From the NCBI GenBank assembly GCA_029959085.1, contig JARWIR010000023.1, positions 7,577,860-7,641,859 on the forward strand: a stretch of DNA of 64,000 nt, written 5' to 3'. The notes beneath the pieces were generated by a model, which saw only the letters and a list, made by a program, of their open reading frames with translations, was not told where the DNA came from and searched no databases. Origin of the DNA: Nemophila menziesii. Taxonomy: Eukaryota; Streptophyta; Magnoliopsida; Boraginales; Hydrophyllaceae. A program made the position numbers and the translations under genes. Within the stretch, counting starts at the first letter, position 1; every line of letters starts with the position of its first letter. Below, piece by piece: positions 11,420 through 21,223 of the stretch.

Positions 11420-11431
11420 GCTCTGATACCA
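11420..11431 (-). other. Copia primer binding site, initiator tRNA-Met
   Basis: On the minus strand the bases immediately after the 5' LTR read TGGTATCAGAGC, the standard plant copia primer site complementary to the 3' end of initiator tRNA-Met. It directly abuts the LTR end and fixes the element's orientation. Confidence 0.95.
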
Positions 11432-11647
11432 TGTAAGTTTAAGAGCAAGTGTTTTTTTCTATATTACTTCACAAGGCTAAACAGCCTATTTATACAAGGA
11501 TTATTACTTTATTATAAGAAAGAGAATAAAATCAGAATCAGAATAAAAATCATAGTCAAACTAATTCCTATTTTAGTTCTACCTAATTCTGGAAAATAAA
11601 TCTACCATAAATAACCGAATATTTTCCTAATAATCTTACGATTTTCT

Positions 11648-11650
<3 letters not shown>
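11432..11650 (-). repeat. Copia 5' LTR
   Basis: This 219-bp LTR would carry the promoter and the start of transcription on the minus strand. It is followed, in element orientation, by the primer site at 11420-11431. Confidence 0.93.

Positions 11651-11704
<54 letters not shown>
11651..11704. repeat. (AT)n microsatellite at the copia boundary
   Basis: A run of about 27 AT dinucleotides directly abuts the copia LTR and includes its target duplication. The empty site in unit copy 3 has only GATATAAATATTAATTGC, so the tract grew after or during insertion. Confidence 0.9.
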
Positions 11705-11708
<4 letters not shown>

Positions 11709-11771
11709 TGCTTACATACTCTATTGATGATATTATGAAGTTACTAATTAATTGCTTTGTTTCACAAATAG

Positions 11772-11876
11772 CATATCTAAAGGAGTCACTTGCTGATCAC
11801 AAGCACAAATCCTTCCCTGGCTTAATTCAACTAAACACTTTGTTGCTTACTGATCAGACTTTCCTGCAGAAATTGG
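11772..11876 (+). pseudogene. Unassigned plant exon fragment, unit copy 2
   Basis: After an acceptor-like TTTCACAAATAG the open frame reads YLKESLADHKHKSFPGLI and then QLNTLLLTDQTFLQKLG, and ends at a consensus donor GTATGT. This looks like a genuine short exon of a plant gene. Unit copy 3 (55010-55105) has the same exon with three codons deleted, and unit copy 1 (1-51) has its end with a stop. I do not recognise the parent gene. Confidence 0.45.
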
Positions 11877-12878
11877 GTATGTCCATTTTTTACAACATGT
11901 TTCATTTGCATTTTTCATTTTGCATTTGCAGGCCCCCAACTTTGAACGTTTTTTTTCACCATATTAAAAAATATATGTTTTATATTATAGGTTATTTGGT
12001 ATAATAGGGGATTATAGTGTAAATAATAAAAAAATTAATGTCAAGGTCTGTAGTGTAACTTTGCGTAATATAGGGACCTATAAAAAAATTCTTTTGCTGG
12101 GGAAATCTTATTTTAGGAATTGTGTTTTTGTGTTTTACTAAGGCCTTTTGTTGTTAGTTCAGCATGAATTTAAGTGGAGCATTTCCGCAAATAAATTCCT
12201 ATAGAGGTAAAGGAAGAGTTTGAAAACGAGAATTTGTAAAAGTGTTAGAACGATGGCAATTCAGGAATAACCAAACTACATATCTTGCTTGTTTAATTAT
12301 TAAATTTATGACAGGCTATCTAAATTTTCATATAAATTAGGGCTAAGAAGGTGTATTAATGGGAAAAGAACAAGAGGATTCATATGACATACATTTGAGC
12401 AAAGAAGATGCGTGAGGAGGACACTGTCATTTGCAAATAGTGCGTCTTGAGACCATCTTTTTTTGGTCAAATATTAGTATTAGATTGATAGTTCTAGTGG
12501 TTAGAGCAGTCTACATTGACTCAATGGTTCTCAGAGATGCTCATTATTATGTAACAATATATACGATTGGATTTGGTCATCTTTTAATTCTGAGTGAAAC
12601 AGAACTTCTACATTTGAGCCACATTATCTAAGACCCACTTATTTTTAATATCAAAACTATTTAGTTTTGAACTTCTATGTGATATTATTCATTAATTTCC
12701 TTAAAATTTTAATGTAAATTTGTTAAATTCACAGTGTTGAATTTTTTCTGATGCTAAACCAAATGCGACCATAGTGATTATTATAGAAACAAAAAGTTGC
12801 AATGTCGGTATGAGATTTTAGGTAAATTTTTCTAGACATTACGGAGTAACCCGGGATTTGAAGTAGACTCTACCCTAA

Positions 12879-13043
12879 CGGGAACGGGAAGCAAATATAT
12901 GTGCGAATTTGCTAGCTAAGAGAGGTGCGGAGATTGTCGGGGAACCATGCGTGTATGCAGATCCTCCAGAGTACATGAAGAGCAGCTTAACGAGAGATAG
13001 GAGTGGTTGTGCAATTCATAGACTAGTTGTAGTTTTATCGTGA
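12879..13043 (+). pseudogene. LINE-type RNase H C-terminal remnant, unit copy 2
   Basis: A 55-codon frame reading REREANICANLLAKRGAEI and VGEPCVYADPPEYLKSS and ending in TGA is homologous to 964-1128. The Glu-Ala-Asn-x-Cys-Ala-Asn-x-Leu-Ala-Lys pattern is that of the end of the RVT_3 RNase H-like domain. It has no catalytic residues. Confidence 0.55.
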
Positions 13044-13714
13044 GGGTTTAGTTAGTTGTTACTAATTTTGGCTTTAAAGCCTCATATGTATGCAAAATAA
13101 GGAGAAGTTAGAGGACCATTAAAAACCTTAAAATAAGAGATCTCAACCCGCATTGATTTGGGATCTTGCGACACAAGGTCAGGCCCTGAAATAGATATAT
13201 GGACACGCGATAGCAATAAAATTAAGAGCAATTAAAATTTTAGGCTTGATCAATCTATTGTTAAACAGAACTAATCGAATCATTTTTGGGATATTAGACC
13301 GAAGGTGGTAAATTTTGATTACTATTCTGCGGTTTTTGGTAAGTTGAAGAATTTGAATCTGCATGAAAAATACTTGAAGAAATGTTTAAGAGAGGTTTTG
13401 ATGGGAATGTGTTTCTGTACACTTTGTTTATTGGAGAGTTAATGAGGAAGGGTAATTAGTGGAAGATCTTGAAGTATTAGAATGTAGCTAAGGGAGGTGC
13501 ATATAATTCATGGGTCACTGTGCATTTGAATAAATGTAAAGGGGAGAAAGTGCAAATACAAGAGGTTTTTGGGGATGTGGTTTATATATAGTAATATAAG
13601 GGGTCAACTAATAAAGCATATACTCATGTTTGTACTATTATCAAGGTAATCTCCAAGCATTGACATTTACTACTAAGAGATATTTCCATAAAACGAACAA
13701 CTGATTAAGTTATC

Positions 13715-14275
13715 GGTTTGCAGGTTGCTCGAGAAAGAATAACTGTACCTAGAGTTGGGAACAAAGCTTTTTCATTTTCATGGTATACTTAGCAGAACTG
13801 AAGCTCGACACAATTGAGTTTTATACTTCCAAGATTAAAAAACTAACTGAAGAAGTAAGTAGTCAAATCAAAAAAATTATAGACTTTATGGGAATGTAAT
13901 TCATGGCTTTCTATATGACTTTATGGATCTTTGTTTTGTTTGGATATTTTGTTGATGCTATACAGGTAATTATGATATAAGGAAATACAGAGGAACATGA
14001 TGAATTTGGAGAAAGAAGATTTGAAGATAGAAAAGGAGATTCAAGCTTTGGATAAAAGAATGGTTTTAGTTTCGTGTGATGAAAATAATTATGTTGTGTA
14101 TCAAAGTGATACTACTAAAAGTGGTAGCCTTCAAGTGGGTTTACAACATATATTTGAAGCTATGGAGAGATTTGCTAGTAATTTTGTTAAAGTTTATGAT
14201 GAAATTTTGCAAAGGATTGAAGAGGATAATAAAAGAAATAATAATCTTGTTGGAGATCATGAAAATGTTGAATAG
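13715..14275 (+). pseudogene. Possible DUF632-type protein C-terminal fragment
   Basis: A piece at about 13723-13855 reads ERITVPRVGNKAFSFSW, then after a frame break KLDTIEFYTSKIKKLTEE, followed by a GTAAGT donor. A second open frame (ATG 13997, stop TAG at 14275, 92 codons) is rich in Glu and Lys, fits a coiled coil (EDLKIEKEIQALDKRM) and ends with GSLQVGLQHIFEAMERFAS and VKVYDEILQRIEE. The spacing of Leu-Gln-x-Gly, Phe-Glu-Ala-Met and the following Phe resembles the C-terminal end of plant DUF630/DUF632 proteins; this is a motif impression only. The homologous region in unit copy 3 is cut off by element E at 57856. Confidence 0.4.
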
Positions 14276-14552
14276 GAAAATATTTGTTTGTTTTGGTGGT
14301 GATACATATCGATAATGTACAATTTTGTATCAGCAGTAGTACTTAGTACTTCTTGTTGGGATGTGAAATTAGGGTTATTGAGATTAATAAGTATGGAAAT
14401 GCACTGATTGTTTGCTATACATCAACCTTTTTTTTATAATGAATTTTTCCTGGATAATTGTGATGTGGATATGTAATATCTGTGTTTAGCTTAGCTGAAC
14501 ATATGATGATATTTCTGGCTCTTTGAATGTTTATGGGTTATGTTTTGCATAG

Positions 14553-14725
14553 GTTTTAGTCGACGTTTAGTAATCACTTGTTCAACCAAAGTCTGTATAT
14601 CTATGAAGGAGAAGAAGCCTTTAATGAAGACAAACTTTCCTGGTGAGTCAAACTTTGAAGGCACGAAGCCAACAAGAACTTTCTCCATTTCATGGGCTCA
14701 CAATAGATTCAACTACATATTTTGA
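14553..14725 (+). pseudogene. Unassigned exon-like fragment, unit copy 2
   Basis: Downstream of an acceptor-like TTTTGCATAG the frame reads FSRRLVITCSTKVCISMKE and continues with MKTNFPGESNFEGTKP to a stop at about 14725. Unit copy 1 retains the second half (near 1975-2085) but has lost about 70 bp of the first half. I do not recognise it. Confidence 0.3.
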
Positions 14726-14783
14726 ATTTTATAGCATAGAAATAAAATAAAAAAACACAAGGACTTGTTTGCAATTATTTCAA

Positions 14784-15440
14784 AATTCTACATAAAAATT
14801 TAGCAAAGCGACATGTATTGGTGAATAAACGGAGGACTAAACGATGATATTTTTGGCCAAATGTTTTCCCAAGAGTAGAACATATATTCTAGTTTTTGTA
14901 TGTTTTTCGGACCAGAGGAACCCGCTCGTTACCAGCTCGTTAGATACCCCGATAGATGTTTCAAATAGCTTAAAAAAAAATTCTACAGAAAAACTTAGCT
15001 TATAGTCATGTTTGGGTGATTAAATGGAGGGCTAAACGATGATATTTTTGGCCATATTTTTTTCCGGGAGTAAAACATATATTCTAGTTTCGCATGTCGT
15101 TTCGGACTAGAGGAACCAGCTCGTTAGATGTCCCAATAGATGTCTAAAAAACACTAAAAAAAGTAAATTTGGTGGAATTTTTCCCAACAAACAATATAAA
15201 CCCCAATTATAATTTGGCGGGATTTTTCCCACCAAACGAAAAACATAAACTTCCAAATATAGTTTGGTAGGATTTGATTCACCAAACAACATAAACCCTT
15301 ATGTATGGGAAAAATTTGAAAAAATTTGACATTAAATTTTTTGGTGGGAAAAAATGGCCGGAAAATTTTTGCCAGAAAAAGTTTGGCCAAAAATTTTTGG
15401 CGGGAAAATTTAGTTAGGAATTTTTTGGTGGGAAAAATCA
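14784..15440. repeat. Tandem and inverted-repeat block, unit copy 2
   Basis: Two about 185-bp monomers (14784-14978, 14979-15166) match the three-unit array of copy 1. They are followed by the inverted-repeat block with TTGGCGGGATTTTTCCCACC and later GGTGGGAAAAA words. Copy 2 has one monomer fewer than copy 1. Confidence 0.75.
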
Positions 15441-15620
15441 GTGAGATGAAACTAATTGAAGGGTATTATTGTCTATTATGTCATTTATATTATACATAAC
15501 TTTTAAGGTCAATATCAACCCCTCCTAGGATGGTATTGGTAATTGCATCATTATTTATTGTGATTATTTAATAATTTGTAATTGTTTATTATTTATTTTT
15601 ATTGTAATAATTTTAGTAAC

Positions 15621-16089
15621 AATTTTTCTTTGCCTTATAAAATATGAATTAAATCTAATTTAAAATATATAGAAGTTGATGTGATTATATATGAGTTGTT
15701 GAGTTTAAATGACAGTTTTAATAAATAATTTATTTTTTTAGTAACCATATATTTTAGAAATTGGCTATACATACACTTGATCACTATACCAAGGGTGCAG
15801 AATAAAAAAAATCTAGAAATTAGACGTACTGTGTTTGAAACAATTCTGATGGTAGAAAGAAGATTTTTTGTAAGGAACACTATAGAGAGGGAAGTAATTT
15901 TAACATTTCATTAAATGTATAATTTATTAGTTTATTTATATAAAATGAGCATTATTAGTATGGAAGATTTGATATTGACATATAAAAATATATCATTAGG
16001 TTAATTATTTATTGCCTATAATGTAAGTATTTATTATTCATATATATAAAAATTATTTAATATAATTATAATAACAACATAACAATATT
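15621..16089. other. AT-rich stretch without features
   Basis: After the end of unit copy 2 the DNA is very AT-rich, with no frame, repeat or RNA gene that I can support, up to the start of the mitochondrial-like segment. Confidence 0.6.
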
Positions 16090-16487
16090 ATATCCTTACT
16101 CTTTATCCCTATCTTCGCCCAAGCTAACAGGGCTTTACTTATTCGGGAGGGGGGGAGTGGAGCCTCGAAAAGTAATGTTGAGAGGTAGATCCTTGGCCCC
16201 TCTTCATTCTCTACAAGATTCTAAATCTTTCTTTAACATAGGTGACAACGAGCAAGGCAGAGATGGAAGAGATCCAACATGGAATAAAAAGCAAGCTCAC
16301 CTTCCTTTTTGATCATTTTGATAGAGGGGGATGAAGAAAGTGGACAAAACAAACTCGCATTTATTGACAGTGGAAAAGAATCATATTGAAAGCGCTCCTA
16401 ACCAACCCCTTCCTTCGTAGAGTTGTGTATTGTAAGTGATTAGAACCTTCCCGGAGCAAGCCTCCCATAGAGGCAAGTGAAGTTGGT

Positions 16488-16521
16488 GAGCCGTATGATG
16501 GGTAACTATCTCCTGCGGTTC
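16488..16521 (+). ncRNA. Group II intron domain V (nad2 last intron remnant)
   Basis: The 34 bases GAGCCGTATGATGGGTAACT then ATCTCCTGCGGTTC fit domain V of plant mitochondrial group II introns: an opening GAGCCGTAT, a short loop and a closing CGGTTC. Domain V carries the catalytic AGC triad that binds metal for splicing. It lies about 50-80 bases upstream of the nad2 exon, as domain V and VI should. It is a fossil here. Confidence 0.75.
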
Positions 16522-16569
16522 GGAGAGGACTCAGTTGTTACTGTTAGTTAGTACCCATTTGGTTTCGGG

Positions 16570-16776
16570 GTGGACCCTTTCACTCTATTTTATTATATAC
16601 GCTTAGCGCAAAGAATGTTTTTTGATACACCTAGGACATGTATTCTATATAAACCGATGGATCATGACAAGTCGTTACTACAAATAATGACTTCCTCTTT
16701 CATTATTTCATTCTTTCAATACCCTTCTCCTTTGTTCTCAGTTACTCATCAAATGACACTCACTTCATATCTTTAA
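16570..16776 (+). pseudogene. nad2: Mitochondrial nad2 last-exon pseudogene
   Basis: The frame reads FYYIRLAQRMFFDTPRTC, then LYKPMDHDKSLLQIM, and ends PSPLFSVTHQMTLTSYL with a natural TAA. This is the C-terminal end of plant mitochondrial NADH dehydrogenase subunit 2, a membrane subunit of complex I. It is preceded by the end of a group II intron, as in mitochondrial nad2. Compared with the conserved protein, several residues differ in a pattern not explained by usual C-to-U editing. Only the final exon is present and it is in the nucleus, so it is not functional. Confidence 0.85.
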
Positions 16777-17063
16777 GTTCGATCCTTGATCTAACTTGAT
16801 GGAATGTTGGCTAATGAAATCTTTTTGTTCCTATAGTCTTGATCTCCCATGAAAGGAACAAGCAAGATAATTAAAGCGTTAGCGCACTCCAGCAAGAAAA
16901 TAAGGACAATATAGGAATGACTTCTAAGATAAAATAACAATAACAAGAATAACCATGGACTAGACCTATTCTGCTTCTTAATTATCCGTCGTTACGTTGT
17001 TCCCAAGGACTAGCAAAATCAAAATAGCGAAATTCTTGGGTCATCTCAATGGGTTCGGAAACC

Positions 17064-17430
17064 ATAACAATTATTACAAGCTTAGCTAGCGCTATAATTG
17101 TAGTAGGAGATACCACAGTAACATGGATTTGGGGTGGTTTGTCTGTGGACAATGCCACCTAAAATCGTTTTTTTTAGTCTTCATCATTTACACCCCTTTA
17201 TTTTAGTAGGTGCTGGTCTTTTTCATTTGGCCGCATTACATGAATATGGATCAAATAATCCATTTGGTGTACATTCAGAGATGGATGAAATAGCTTCTTA
17301 CCCTTATTTTTATGTAAATGATCTAGTAAGTTTGGTAGATTTTGCTATCTTTTTTTCCATTTTTTTCATGTTCCTAATGTTTCGGGGCATCCCGACAATT
17401 ATATACCTTCTAAACCAATATGGAATATAA
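17064..17430 (+). pseudogene. cob: Mitochondrial cob (cytochrome b) fragment
   Basis: Translation gives [27 protein letters not shown], then after a stop FSLHHLHPFILVGAGLFHL, ALHEYGSNNPFGVHSEMDE and ASYPYFYVNDLVSLV. These are the central part of plant mitochondrial apocytochrome b of complex III, around the Qo-site helices and one haem-ligand region. A stop after VDNAT and frame loss near the FYAPN-like region (about 17370) show decay. About a third of the gene is present. Confidence 0.92.
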
Positions 17431-17440
17431 CTAATTATAA

Positions 17441-18199
17441 GGGATAATTTCAATTAATTACAATTATTTAAAATTCTATTCACAGAAAAAGGAAGGTGGA
17501 TCATACTTTAAAGGATTAATTTTCAATTAAACACTCTGACATATTTACCTTCACAATTATCCTTGATGTAATTTTCTATTAAATAATAATTAATATAATA
17601 TTTTTTTACTTATTTTAATTATATTTTAAAGTCCGACCACCTCTACCATCCACTACCTCACCACTACCTCTGGCACTTCACCACCGACTACTACCACCAC
17701 CTAATACATTCTCCATCAACCACCACCACAATCATCACCCATATCCCCACCACACAACCACTACCTCTACAAATCAAAGACCCTACACCCGAAGAAGAAG
17801 AGAAAGCTTCAATGGCCATGATAGCTTCTCCGGAGAAACAATTAAAGGAACTACCTTTTTCTTATAAGAAAGTATTTGAAGAAGAAGTTGAAGGAGAATA
17901 CATGAAGATTCATGGAGATTTGGAATGCTTGGGTTGTTTGTGTATTGTATTGTGTGAGGAGAAGAAGAAGATGTGGCACAGTTGATCTATGAGGAGGTGA
18001 TACGAATTTTCGATCTCTCCCATGTCGTTATTTAATGAAATATCCTATTATGATCACGTGTCCTGAACAAAAAACGAATAAGAAGTTGGGTGAAGAAGAT
18101 ACATTAGATTTAATCCGCGTACCGATAAGGCGAGATAATAGCCTCGAAGAGTATGTTTTCTTACTTCCCTACCATTTCTTTATGTGCAATATGTATGCT
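17441..18199. other. Intergenic stretch with CACC-rich tract and a small ORF
   Basis: After about 190 bp of AT-rich DNA comes a pyrimidine- and CACC-rich tract (about 17632-17765). Next is an open frame whose first ATG is 17812 and stop is 17985 (57 codons, including SPEKQLKELPFSYKKVFEEE). The frame is open well upstream of the ATG through the CACC tract, so it could be an exon end. I do not recognise it, and no second copy supports it. 18000-18199 holds nothing I can name. Confidence 0.35.
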
Positions 18200-21100
18200 A
18201 ATTTTAAAATTTTATTTTTCTTGAGTCTTTTTCGAGTCGTGGGGACACGGCTCATTTTTGAGTTGGGGGTGGGGATTCGTTGCCCTCATCTTCCTTTTTG
18301 TTTGTGCATAAAATTTAAAATTTTTTTGGGTTGAAATAGGCATAGAATTTCTTGAATGTACCTATTGAGCATGATTTAATTAAGTTAATGATAGTAGGTA
18401 GTATGTTTTTGAAAGATGTCATTAAAATTGTTTAAATGCATGTATGAAAACAGGAAATAAAGGATAGGAAAGTTAATGAGCAATGCTAAGAATTCACGTT
18501 GAAACTTAGGAATAGTTATTTTGTGTGTAGAACACGAGGTTTAAAATTAGTTGAAAACCCGCTTATCTATGAACTATTAGTGAAAAAGTAACAAAATCCG
18601 GTAGTTAGAAAAATGAATAAGGCAGTCCTTTCATGATTAAAACACTTGAAGCCTTTTATACTTTCTCACCCTTTTATTTGATTATTGTTATTTATCCGTC
18701 TTAGCCCTTCTGAGCCTTTCTAAAGCCTTTTTATTGAAACACATTATAAATCCATACCCTTAGTTTTAGGACTTATCTATATGACCCGCACTCGAATCGC
18801 AAAACCTAAGACAACTCGTTTTAGAGCTTGAGTTTGGGGTGGTGGGTTTCATCATTAAGGAACATTGGGTTTGGGAATTGTAATTGTGAATTTATTGATG
18901 ATGAAAACGTTATTATTGTAACCCTTTGCCGGGGTAATAGTGAATGAAAAAGAAGCTACGGGCTAAATTTACCAACAAGGGCATAAAAAGAAAGAATATA
19001 TATATGAAAAAATAGTGTGATATCTCAACATCAAAAAGAGAATCATAGCTATACAAAAAGAAAAAATTGATATGAAAAGAATATATATTCGGACCGGCAA
19101 AGTGGAATTTTGTAAATCATCACTAAAAGGTTTTATTGGGATATATTGGGGATGCAAATCAAAAGCATCAATAAATTGGGGTGAGTGAGAACATCTTCGA
19201 GTGAAAAATCAAGCTCTAGGGCGATTCATTGATGACTAGTGAGGAGAGAGCCAAAACTCACTTTTCATTATCCAAATATACCACACCCGTCCTTAAGCCA
19301 AGTTATAACCAAGACCTTAGGATTTCTAACTACTAGGTGGAGAAACTATTGAGTTATTAGGTAGTAGGTAAGTGGACCATTGGATGCTGTATTTGGAACC
19401 TATGAACAACTTATAGCCATAAACCTGAACTAAGTTATTATCCTCTCCTTCTGGCATTGCGAAATTAATCTTAACTTGAATTTATGGATTGTTGATTACA
19501 TGTATATTAAGTATATTTGTGCATTATTTCTTGAAAATTACTACATGAGACTTTTTAGATATTTTACTCTAGGATCATTTATTATATTCTATTCTTATTC
19601 TCCTCCGACTTCTTCTTTTATTTGACTACCCTACTGTTCTTTACTTTTATTGTATCGGGACGATACAACTTTGAGTTGGGGGTCTTGATGTCTCCTCATT
19701 TGTGATAATATAATCTATTTCTGAGACATCATTTTAGGCTTATTTATTAGTTTCTAGGTTGATTTTAGCTTAGTTTAGTGCACTTTCCTATTTTGGGTCT
19801 TGATTTAGTAACATAATATTTTTAGAGCATATTGGGTTTAATTGTTTATTTAGTGTGAAGCTTTAAAGATAATTATGGAGATTAATTAGAGTCCAAGTCA
19901 AAGACTACAAGATATGAAGAGATATGCATGGTAATTGGAGATAGAAGGAAACTGAGTTCAATTAGGAAAAGGAAAAGCTGCCTAAATCTGAATTCTGTAG
20001 TACACGCCTAAAGAAGTGGTTATTTACCTAAGAAATAGGCCGATTTTGGTAATTTCCTTTCATAGGGACAAATATAATTCTGTTACGATTCTTTTGGTAT
20101 CTTATGGGGCTCAAAACGGTCCAACAGTGTTTATCTTTATTTCCTTATGAATTTGAGTTGGGCTAGGAGTCCATTACTTAACTTATCTCTAAAGAAACGA
20201 ATTAGGTCAACCTATACACTTTAAATACAGCCTCTTAACACTCTTCAATCATCCTTGGCCAGACCTTAAGGCCAAGAGGAAGCTGCAACACAAGAGAAGA
20301 AGTCTGGACAGAGCTGTGCATCAATCATGTCTCCTTCAACCTCTTATTTTGTAATTCTTTTCTCTTCTTTTCTTTGTATGAACTAATTCTATTAGCTTAG
20401 GTTTTGCATAATGTATAAACTATGAATTCTAATTCTTCTATCTAAGTTTCTTTGGGAATTATATGTTTTAATTTGATATTAGCTACTTACCTTTATATTT
20501 GATTATGTGTTTTGATTTAATGATTGTTTTCCTTGCTAGTGCACGAGTATAGGATTACCTTAATAGTAGTTAGATGGTCACCTTACCAAGGTGTTTAACT
20601 ATTGAACCACCACATAATGTCTACTGTCGATATTAGTTCTGACAAAACATGATTCTAACTAGATAGTCATTAGGCTTTGTTTTAATCACCATATCATCAG
20701 GATTGCAGTATTTGTTTAGGGCCTTAGTGACATTTGATAACCCTATTCTTCATCACTTCTTGGTTGTGCCGTAGCCCCCTTAGTCGCTCTCAAGGTCTAA
20801 GGTATGGGAATTTAGAATCCTGACTATGTATACCAAGAGTTAATATTCTCCCTTATAAACTAGTCCTAATAGATAGAATTGGAAGGATTGGTGCATACTA
20901 GTAAAACCTAAGCTATATCTTTCATACTATCTTCTTTTATTTTCTTTTATTTATTGTCTTTTATTTAGTAATTTAGTTTTCTTTATAAAAACCAAATAAA
21001 AATCTATTTTCCTTTTCTTTCTTTGCGTATTATCTTTCAATCTTTTATATCTGCACTTGATAATTTGCATAAGTTCTCTCTAACTTTCGTCAGTCCCTGA

Positions 21101-21223
21101 GGAACGAATCTTCTTATCATTAAAACTTGCATACGTCCTGTAATACTTGCAATACCGTGTTAGTTTAGGGTGTTAATTTGCACTTATTTATATCATTATT
21201 TTATCACACCCTAGGCCACACCA
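18200..21223 (+). mobile_element. Element F: 3' part of an Athila-type element (A family)
   Basis: From about 18200 the sequence is collinear with the region of element A from just after ORF3 (32450 onward) through the 3' LTR. It includes the conserved hairpin, the purine tracts and the long non-coding 3' region. gag, pol and ORF3 are absent, so the element is 5'-truncated. Bases after 21223 (ATGCTCATTATTATGTA) resemble a part of the repeat unit (about 12538), which suggests insertion in another, decayed unit copy. Confidence 0.85.
19686..21223 (+). repeat. 3' LTR of element F
   Basis: This 1538-bp LTR begins TGATGTCTCCTCATTTG after the purine tract TTGAGTTGGGGGTCT and ends CCTAGGCCACACCA. 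It matches the LTRs of elements A and E throughout. The TATA-like box is altered (TTTAAATA at about 20219). Confidence 0.9.

Larger units (their letters stand above)
6736..11650 (-). mobile_element. Ty1/copia retrotransposon, complete but inactive
   Basis: A 4915-bp element in minus orientation has 219-bp LTRs at both ends (TG...CA), a 5-bp target duplication ATATA (6731-6735 and 11651-11655), an initiator-Met primer site, a polypurine tract and the copia domain order gag, protease, integrase, RT, RNase H. Every coding block is broken. Unit copy 3 has the uninterrupted target (CTGATATAAATATTAATTGC at about 54930), which confirms both ends. The small size and short LTRs fit compact copia lineages; I do not assign one. 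Confidence 0.95.
3398..15620 (+). repeat. Gene-fragment repeat unit, copy 2 (split by copia)
   Basis: This copy starts like copy 3 (53684 onward) with CTCATTTCGGTTACCTTTTC and runs, apart from the copia insertion at 6736-11650, to about 15620, where the tail matches copy 1 just before its MITE. Exon-like pieces flanked by GT and AG sites, an RNase H remnant, CNGC and DRD1-like fragments and a possible DUF632 fragment lie inside. Between 13115 and 13130 it lacks about 600 bp that copy 3 retains (56330-56925). The unit looks like a multi-gene fragment assembly duplicated in tandem; the mechanism (Helitron, MULE or segmental duplication) cannot be fixed from sequence alone. Confidence 0.7.
16090..17440 (+). 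other. Nuclear insertion of mitochondrial DNA (NUMT)
   Basis: Base composition rises from the AT-rich surroundings and the text becomes that of plant mitochondrial DNA: the 3' part of a group II intron with domain V, the last exon of nad2, spacer sequence and a piece of cob. The genes carry frameshifts and stops, and both sides are nuclear repeat DNA, so this is a transferred, decayed copy. The exact ends are uncertain by tens of bases. nad2 and cob beside each other may reflect a rearranged donor or joining at insertion. Confidence 0.85.

Noticed and set aside
12475..12545. tRNA-like A and B boxes (TAGTTCTAGTGGTTAGAGCA and ATGGTTCTCAGAG) as a SINE head
   Set aside because: It occurs once in each unit copy at the same place, with no poly-A tail or independent target duplication, and no tRNA fold can be supported. 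It is treated as part of the unit.
16570..16776. Functional nuclear nad2 gene
   Set aside because: Only the last exon and intron end are present, without start codon, transit peptide or earlier exons.
17812..17985. 57-codon ORF with a Glu/Lys-rich sequence as a gene
   Set aside because: Short, single copy, no recognised domain. The frame is open upstream without ATG. It is mentioned only within the intergenic entry.
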